Positions 55,875-64,000 of a DNA stretch of 64,000 bases are shown here, in pieces (positions within the stretch are counted from its first letter, which is position 1; every line of letters starts with the position of its first letter). The position numbers and the translations under genes were made by a program. This DNA comes from Enterococcus devriesei (GTDB lineage: Bacteria; Bacillota; Bacilli; Lactobacillales; Enterococcaceae): assembly GCF_001885905.1 (NCBI RefSeq), contig NZ_JXKM01000013.1, forward strand, positions 17,535-81,534, written 5' to 3'. The notes below the pieces were generated by a model. It saw only the letters and a program-made list of their open reading frames with translations, had not been told where the DNA came from and searched no databases.

Positions 55875-56387
55875 TTAAGCGTGCAACACTTCAACAATTT
55901 TTTCATTAAAGGCAGGCAAATCGTCAGGTGTCCGACTAGTGACTAATTTATTATCCACTACAACCGCTTCGTCTTTCACGATTGCGCCAGCATAGCCAAC
56001 ATCTGGTCGCACTGTTGTATAAGCGGTCATGGTTCGGCCTTTTGTTAATCCTGTCTGGATAAACAGTTGTGGGCCGTGGCAAATGGCAAAGAGTGGTTGA
56101 TCTTTGTCTAAGAAATAACTTACAAATGAAACAAAGCGAGAATCGGCACGTAATTGATCAGGAGAAAAACCACCTGGGATCAGCAAAGCGTCGAAATCCT
56201 CCGGCTTTACTTCGTCAATACTTTTGTCACTGGTAAATTTTGTGCCCTTTTTACCGGTAATTTCTTGATTGGCTTCGAAGCTGATCAAGGTCACTTCGTT
56301 TCCATCTTTTTCTAAGGCTTCTTTGGGAGAGGACAACTCAACATCCTCAACTAAATCAGTAACAAGTACAGCAATTTTCTTGGTCAT
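55875..56387 (-). CDS. DJ-1/PfpI-family protein
   Basis: A 170-residue type 1 glutamine amidotransferase-like protein of the PfpI/YfkM group (general stress protein 18-like). The nucleophile elbow is FAICHGPQLF (Cys-His), and an acidic residue sits near the start in LVEDVELSSP. LIPGGFSPDQLRAD and SRTPDDLPAF are group motifs. Members act as chaperones, glyoxalase-like or deglycase-like enzymes; this one is not assigned. AAAGGAAGG precedes the ATG. Confidence 0.88.
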   Translation of the reverse strand: MTKKIAVLVTDLVEDVELSSPKEALEKDGNEVTLISFEANQEITGKKGTKFTSDKSIDEVKPEDFDALLIPGGFSPDQLRADSRFVSFVSYFLDKDQPLFAICHGPQLFIQTGLTKGRTMTAYTTVRPDVGYAGAIVKDEAVVVDNKLVTSRTPDDLPAFNEKIVEVLHA

Positions 56388-56779
56388 TGATATTCCTTCC
56401 TTTCGTCTTATCTATTTTTACCCTAAAGGATTATAGTAATTAATTCAATTAATTTGTTTGTGATTTTTAATCAAAATTAAATGAAAGTTCAGGATAAAAT
56501 GAAACGAATGGTTACTTTTTAGTGTTTAGCAGTGAATAGCGGTTCTGTACTTTAAGCTCTATTTAAGTTTTGCTAGTTATAGTGTAGTCACCAACAAATA
56601 ATCTTTCTTCTTTTCGCTAGTCACTTATTCGTGGCTAGTTTTTTATTTAAAAAAAGCGATTTTAAACGAATTCCTCAGTGATGAATTATATCGTATGTCT
56701 AAGCTAGTAAAAGCTATCCGACGAACCAAATCACGATTTACATAAAAAAGTTTTTGGATAAATATTTTTGTAAAATTCA
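56388..56779. other. Intergenic region between the DJ-1 gene and the licT leader
   Basis: About 390 bp, AT-rich, without a credible gene. It holds a terminator-like hairpin at 56616-56647 and a TATAGT box at 56578-56583 upstream of it, which could mark a very short transcript. Confidence 0.4.
56616..56647 (+). terminator. Terminator-like hairpin without an upstream gene
   Basis: CTAGTCAC and GTGGCTAG (one wobble) around TTATTC, followed by TTTTTTATTT. The nearest plus-strand gene ends 800 nt upstream behind its own terminator. Confidence 0.6.
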
Positions 56780-56808
56780 TTGACAGCGTTTTCTTAATTT
56801 GTTAAGAT
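56780..56808 (+). promoter_or_regulatory. Promoter of the licT leader with an overlapping cre-like site
   Basis: TTGACA (56780-56785), 17-nt spacer, TAAGAT (56803-56808). TGACAGCGTTTTCT (56781-56794) matches the catabolite-response consensus TGWAARCGNTWNCA at all but two positions and overlaps the -35, the usual place for CcpA repression. Confidence 0.65.
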
Positions 56809-56835
56809 TATTTTGAATTAAATAGACCAAATGAT

Positions 56836-56867
56836 GGATAGTGATTGTTTTATTACAAGCTAAACCT
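56836..56867 (+). promoter_or_regulatory. RAT (ribonucleic antiterminator) site for LicT
   Basis: The stretch from GGATAGTGATTG to AAGCTAAACCT fits the BglG/LicT-type RAT consensus. Its last bases (AAACCT) are also the first arm of the following terminator, so LicT binding would exclude the terminator. Confidence 0.8.
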
Positions 56868-56912
56868 GATGACGTGTACGATTTATTTGTCGTACCCTCA
56901 TTGGGTTTTTTT
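56862..56912 (+). terminator. LicT-controlled leader terminator
   Basis: AAACCTGATG pairs with CATTGGGTTT, with an inner GTACGA/TCGTAC stem, and ends in T7. It overlaps the RAT by six bases: a classic antitermination switch. Confidence 0.85.
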
Positions 56913-56960
56913 GTTGCCCTAAAACAGGAGGTGACTTTATAAAAAAGAACAAACTTGGGT

Positions 56961-56989
56961 TTGACAACAGTTACGAACGTATCTATCAT
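56961..56989 (+). promoter_or_regulatory. Second promoter for licT, downstream of the terminator
   Basis: TTGACA (56961-56966), exactly 17 nt, then TATCAT (56984-56989), 66 nt before the licT ATG. It would give basal LicT independent of the switch. Confidence 0.55.
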
Positions 56990-57055
56990 TTTAAGTGAAC
57001 GGAGTCCTTGGAAAAGATTTCAAGTAGCGAATGTCGCAGAACGGAGGAGCGTTGA

Positions 57056-57898
57056 ATGCAAATTCGAAAGATTTTAAACAACAATGTGGTTATCACAACG
57101 AATCAAAAAAATAACGAAGTCGTTGTGATGGGGCGTGGTCTAGCCTTTCAGAAAAAAGTCGGGGATGAGATAGCAGAAGATGCGATCGATAAGACCTATC
57201 ATCTCGCCAATAGCGATCTGTTGCATAAATTTCAAGAGTTGTTAGAAGATATGCCAATTAGCTATGTAGAGATTGCCAACGACATTATTGATGAAGCCAA
57301 AGTAGCTCTGAAGAATCCATTAAACGACTCACTCTACATTTCTATTACTGATCACTTATACGCATCGATTCAACGAGTAAAGGAAGGCGTTCGTGTTCGC
57401 AATTTATTATTATGGGACATCAAACGATTTTTTCCAGATGAATTTTCCGTTGGGGTAAATGCAGTTGAGAAAATCAAACTTAAATTCGGTATTGATCTTG
57501 GTGAAGATGAGGCCGGCAACATTGCGTTGCATCTAGTAAACGCACAAACGGAAAACGATAATGACGATGCTTTTATGATGACAGAGATGATGCAGGAAAT
57601 CATCCAAATAACCAGCTATTATTTTAAAGTTCAACTTGATGAAGACTCTGTCTATTTCTATCGTTTTACGACGCATCTGCGTTTCTTCGCTTCTCGAATC
57701 ATGAATCAACGGCAAGTCACCGATGAGACAGATGATGAGTTATTATTGATTATTCAAAAAAAATATCAAAATGCTTATCAATGCGTCGAGCGAATCGCCG
57801 AGTTTATCGAGCAAACCTATCATTACACAATGTCAAATGATGAAAAATTATATTTAACGATTCATATTGCACGCTTGGTGCAAAAAGTAAGTCAATAG
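57056..57898 (+). CDS. licT: BglG/LicT-family transcriptional antiterminator
   Basis: A 280-residue RNA-binding antiterminator. The N-terminal CAT domain (residues 1-55: MQIRKILNNNVVITTNQ, GRGLAFQKKVGDEI) binds the RAT hairpin. Two PTS regulation domains follow (about 65-170 and 171-280), with conserved His residues in PRD1 (SITDHLYASI; EAGNIALHLVNAQ) and PRD2 (YRFTTHLRFFASR; LYLTIHIARLV). Their phosphorylation by HPr and the cognate permease sets activity. GGAGG precedes the ATG. bglP follows 100 nt downstream in the same transcript. Confidence 0.95.
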   Translation: MQIRKILNNNVVITTNQKNNEVVVMGRGLAFQKKVGDEIAEDAIDKTYHLANSDLLHKFQELLEDMPISYVEIANDIIDEAKVALKNPLNDSLYISITDHLYASIQRVKEGVRVRNLLLWDIKRFFPDEFSVGVNAVEKIKLKFGIDLGEDEAGNIALHLVNAQTENDNDDAFMMTEMMQEIIQITSYYFKVQLDEDSVYFYRFTTHLRFFASRIMNQRQVTDETDDELLLIIQKKYQNAYQCVERIAEFIEQTYHYTMSNDEKLYLTIHIARLVQKVSQ

Positions 57899-57956
57899 AA
57901 GCCAATAACCTCGTGAGAATTGTTTAGCGCTGAACAGTCTCAACGGTGGTTACTAA

Positions 57957-59906
<1,950 letters not shown>

Positions 59907-59918
59907 TATTCTTTTCCT

Positions 59919-59957
59919 TAAAAAAGTTCGGGACCTAGACAAAGGTCCCGAACTTTA
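59919..59957. terminator. Terminator between convergent bglP and rpiR genes
   Basis: AAAGTTCGGGACCT and AGGTCCCGAACTTT pair perfectly around AGACAA. It overlaps the last codon of the rpiR-type gene. Confidence 0.9.
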
Positions 59958-60872
59958 ATTTGGTAAAAACGATTCTGTTATTTGAATCATGGATTCTGGA
60001 GATTCGGCCATAATGGCGGAGCTGGTTTTTCGCTTATCGACTAATTCGCTGATCGTGATCAGATGATTCAGGTTTTTTTGATAATCTTCAGCGAAGACAC
60101 AGCTGTACAGAACGTCTAATAAGTAGCAGATGGACGAGTTGATGGTAAAGTTGGCGATTTTTGTATAAAGTCGTTCGCGAGTGGTCATTCGTAAGACGGC
60201 CTGACTAAGTGAGCCTAGTGTATTGTCACCGATGCTAGTTAACGCGATGATTGGAATATTTTGTTTTTGTAAAATCTTCGCGATTTGTAAAATATGACTA
60301 TTTTCACCCGTATAAGAAATCAAAATGGCACACGTATCTTCTTGACTATTGAAGGCTTCATAAGCATCTTCTCCCATCGTTTGGTTCGTCACGACGTTTT
60401 TCTGGATGCGACGCATCTTCAAAGCGAAGTCTTGGGAGATCAATAAATTGGCGTTACCGCCGAATATCTTGATTTGTTTTGCGGTGAGAAGTAGTTGTTT
60501 CGCTTTTTGCAGATCGTCATGATTTAGCAAACTCAAAGTATCGTCGATCGTTGTTCGTTCTAAAGAAGCGATTTTATTGGCGATAGTCATTAAGCCATCA
60601 TTGTTTTGAAAAGGAAAATTAGCATCAACATCTTCAAAGTAGGTTTGCAGGTAGGTTTGTTCTGCTAAAAATTCGTTTCGCAATTCTAGCCAGCCATTGT
60701 AGCCTAATTTTTTTGCGACTCGAATTAACGTTGAGGGATGCACGTAATTAGCTTCTGCGATTTCTTTGATGGTCATTGATTCGATCGTGGTCCCTTTGTC
60801 TAAAATATACCCGACTAGGGCTGTTTCGGCATTAGAGAAATCAGTTTGTTTCATTTTTTCAGTTAAAAGCAT
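59955..60872 (-). CDS. RpiR/MurR-family regulator with SIS domain
   Basis: A 305-residue regulator. The N-terminal helix-turn-helix (residues 1-77) includes TIKEIAEANYVHPSTLIRVA. A C-terminal SIS (sugar-phosphate-binding) domain covers about 125-260 (IKIFGGNANLLISQDFA, CAILISYTGENSHILQIAKI, IIALTSIGDNTLGSL). It is divergent from the GH4-GH1 genes and likely controls them through operators in the shared gap, with a sugar 6-phosphate as the probable signal. GGTGGTG precedes the ATG. Confidence 0.88.
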   Translation of the reverse strand: MLLTEKMKQTDFSNAETALVGYILDKGTTIESMTIKEIAEANYVHPSTLIRVAKKLGYNGWLELRNEFLAEQTYLQTYFEDVDANFPFQNNDGLMTIANKIASLERTTIDDTLSLLNHDDLQKAKQLLLTAKQIKIFGGNANLLISQDFALKMRRIQKNVVTNQTMGEDAYEAFNSQEDTCAILISYTGENSHILQIAKILQKQNIPIIALTSIGDNTLGSLSQAVLRMTTRERLYTKIANFTINSSICYLLDVLYSCVFAEDYQKNLNHLITISELVDKRKTSSAIMAESPESMIQITESFLPN

Positions 60873-60900
60873 ATTGTCACCACCAGTTTCAAATTGTTTA

Positions 60901-60915
60901 CATTTATTATAAATG
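60901..60915. promoter_or_regulatory. Palindrome near the rpiR start (operator candidate)
   Basis: CATTTAT-T-ATAAATG is a perfect 7+1+7 palindrome, 29 nt from the regulator's start codon, inside a wider TTTACA...TGTAAA pair. Possibly autoregulatory. Confidence 0.5.
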
Positions 60916-60958
60916 ATTTGTAAATCGTTTTGTGAGTTCTTAGAAAGAAATGCGTAAA

Positions 60959-61022
60959 TATTCCATTGATATTTACAAAATTAAGCGTTTTCTTATTCTT
61001 GTTTGTAAATATCAATGGAATA
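60959..61022. promoter_or_regulatory. Perfect 21-bp inverted repeat with cre-like centre (operator array)
   Basis: Arms 60959-60979 and 61002-61022 are exact reverse complements, separated by 22 nt. The left arm is itself part of a smaller inverted repeat (GTAAATA at 60955-60961, TATTTAC at 60971-60977). The spacer holds AAGCGTTTTCTT, sharing AGCGTTTTCTTA with the cre-like site before licT. It is a probable double operator for the RpiR protein with catabolite control in the middle. Confidence 0.65.
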
Positions 61023-61098
61023 ACTTGTGATTGGATTGAAAAAAGTTTTTACGAATTAGATAATTAGATTGTAAATAAAAACAGAAGGAGTCGATCGA

Positions 61099-62490
61099 AT
61101 GACAGCAGGAGTAAAAATCGCCACAATTGGTGGAGGTAGCAGTTACACCCCCGAATTAATGGAAGGTTTTATTAAACGTTACGATGAATTACCAGTTCGT
61201 GAGATCTGGTTAGTCGATATTGAAGCAGGACGTGAAAAAGTAGAAATCGTCGGCGCAATGGCTCAACGGATGTGGGATGCTTCACCTTATGATGTGAAAG
61301 TTCATATTACTTTAGACCGTGAAGAAGCGTTAAGAGATGCGGATTTCGTTACAACTCAATTCCGGGTTGGCTTATTAGAAGCTCGGATCAAAGACGAACG
61401 TATTCCAGCCTACTATGGCATGTTAGGGCAAGAAACGAATGGTGCTGGTGGCATGTTCAAAGCCTTCCGGACTGTTCCAATCATCTTAGACATCGTAGAA
61501 GACATGAAACGTTTATGTCCAGACGCTTGGCTGATTAACTTCGCTAATCCAAGTGGTATGGTGACTGAGGCTGTCGTTCGTTATGGAAAATGGGACAAAG
61601 TCATCGGTTTGTGCAATGTTCCAGTTATGGCCCAAATGATCGAACCTGAGTTATTAGGCAAACAACCAGATGAATTGATTTACAAATTTGCCGGCTTGAA
61701 CCACTTCCATTGGCATAAAGTAACTGACGCTCATGGGAAAAATGTCACACTAGATATTATCAACAAAATGTACGAAGGCGATGAAACTGGAATGCCTAAG
61801 AACATTCATGATATCCCGTTCCCAAGAGAAATCTTAGAACAAATGCAAATGATTCCTTGTGGCTACCACCATTATTACTATCAAGAAGAAGAAACACTGA
61901 GTCACGCGCTAGAAGAATACAAAACAGTCGGCACCCGTGCACAACAAGTCAAACAAACGGAAACTGAATTGTTTGAATTATACAAAGATCCAAACTTGGA
62001 TTACAAACCAGAACAATTAGGCAAACGTGGCGGCGCGTATTATTCTGATGCGGCTTGTGAATCAATCGCTTCGATTTATGCCAACAAAAATACACAATTA
62101 GTAGTCTCAACGAAAAATGACGGCGCTGTGCCGGATCTTCCAGCAGACTGTGTCGTAGAAGTATCGGCCTATATCGGCGGACAAGGCGCGCGTAATGTGG
62201 CCTTTGGCGAATTGCCGGTAGCGGAACGCGGCTGGTTGCAAGTCATGAAAGCAATGGAATTATTGACGATCGAAGCAGCAGTGACGGGTGATTATGATAC
62301 GGCTTTACAAGCATTCACCATCAACCCATTGGTTCGTTCAGGTAAAACAGCTCAACGGATCATGGATGAATTATTTATCGCACACAAAGATTTCTTGCCA
62401 AACTTCAAAGAAACGATTGAACGCTTAGAAAAAGAAGGTATCGAAGTTCAGGATGAAGTGGCACGTGAATTAGACTTAGCAAAAGTATAG
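61099..62490 (+). CDS. licH: 6-phospho-beta-glucosidase, glycoside hydrolase family 4
   Basis: A 463-residue NAD+- and Mn2+-dependent hydrolase of family GH4, which cleaves by an oxidation-elimination route rather than by acid/base retention. The N-terminal Rossmann motif is IATIGGGSSYTPEL. GQETNGAGGMFKAFRT is the family loop. The metal ligands are Cys172 in GLCNVP and His202 in AGLNHFHWH. It resembles LicH/CelF more than alpha-glucosidases. AGAAGGAG precedes the ATG. The GH1 gene follows after 18 nt. Confidence 0.93.
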   Translation: MTAGVKIATIGGGSSYTPELMEGFIKRYDELPVREIWLVDIEAGREKVEIVGAMAQRMWDASPYDVKVHITLDREEALRDADFVTTQFRVGLLEARIKDERIPAYYGMLGQETNGAGGMFKAFRTVPIILDIVEDMKRLCPDAWLINFANPSGMVTEAVVRYGKWDKVIGLCNVPVMAQMIEPELLGKQPDELIYKFAGLNHFHWHKVTDAHGKNVTLDIINKMYEGDETGMPKNIHDIPFPREILEQMQMIPCGYHHYYYQEEETLSHALEEYKTVGTRAQQVKQTETELFELYKDPNLDYKPEQLGKRGGAYYSDAACESIASIYANKNTQLVVSTKNDGAVPDLPADCVVEVSAYIGGQGARNVAFGELPVAERGWLQVMKAMELLTIEAAVTGDYDTALQAFTINPLVRSGKTAQRIMDELFIAHKDFLPNFKETIERLEKEGIEVQDEVARELDLAKV

Positions 62491-62508
62491 AAAGCAGGGA
62501 AAGAATAA

Positions 62509-63939
<1,431 letters not shown>

Positions 63940-63945
63940 TGTAAC

Positions 63946-63981
63946 TGCCGAGACTTGGAGCATTCAAGTCTCGGTTTTTTT
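63946..63981 (+). terminator. Rho-independent terminator after the GH1 gene
   Basis: CCGAGACTTG and CAAGTCTCGG pair perfectly around GAGCATT, followed by T8. Confidence 0.92.
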
Positions 63982-64000
63982 GTATGTTCTGAAAACCACT

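Overview
The window looks like a chromosomal segment of a low-to-moderate GC Gram-positive coccus of the Enterococcus type. The basis is family resemblance read by eye: a streptococcal/enterococcal PBP2A-type bifunctional penicillin-binding protein, the yhaO-yhaN-yhaM repair/RNase block, a WxL-domain surface protein, an Ebp-like pilus operon with a class C sortase, strong AGGAGG ribosome-binding sites and many U-tailed hairpin terminators. The species cannot be fixed from the sequence alone.

Layout. 1-5.1 kb: start of a pseudouridine synthase (cut by the window edge), PBP2A, a UPF0342 protein, a secreted serine hydrolase and a 60-residue protein. 5.2-10.2 kb: yhaO-yhaN-yhaM as an overlapping operon. 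10.2-18.1 kb: acetyltransferase, CtpE-like P-type ATPase, phosphohexomutase, HesB-like protein, a BceRS/SapRS-type two-component system and a GRP-type sugar transporter. 18.1-24.8 kb: telA/xpaC on the minus strand, then a nudF-membrane protein-mtnN-pncA group (nucleotide and NAD turnover) behind a structured leader, a HAD phosphatase, a tandem crcB pair and uspA. 25.1-25.4 kb: a minus-strand 6S RNA gene, supported by promoter, fold and its position upstream of a small gene plus usp. 25.5-32.5 kb: a 1182-residue WxL surface protein, a MarR regulator with a DHA2 drug exporter, and rarA. 32.6-33.0 kb: a three-unit intergenic repeat dense in hairpins. 33.1-41.4 kb: mpg-DUF3013-prmA-rsmE, rel, dtd, fumC and malic enzyme. 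41.5-43.8 kb: a doubly frameshifted regulator-membrane gene, a DUF2200 gene and an orphan endolysin-type amidase. 44-46.5 kb: metG and a small membrane protein.

47.3-55.8 kb holds the most distinctive accessory block: a four-gene sortase-assembled pilus operon (a 1392-residue MSCRAMM-like LPXTG adhesin, two pilins that both carry a YPKN pilin motif, and sortase C), with an internal hairpin between the second pilin and the sortase. 55.9-64 kb: a DJ-1/PfpI protein, then a beta-glucoside utilisation region. There, licT-bglP sits behind an RAT/terminator antitermination switch and a cre-like site, a convergent RpiR-family regulator follows, and divergent GH4 and GH1 6-phospho-beta-glucosidases are preceded by a perfect 21-bp inverted repeat. 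BglP imports and phosphorylates beta-glucosides, and the two hydrolases cleave the 6-phosphates.

Most of the window is ordinary core genome. The points most worth a second look are the pilus operon, the orphan WxL beta-repeat protein, the hairpin-rich repeat at 32.6-33.0 kb, the nudF leader RNA, the orphan lysin with a palindromic promoter region, and the RpiR-side operator array.
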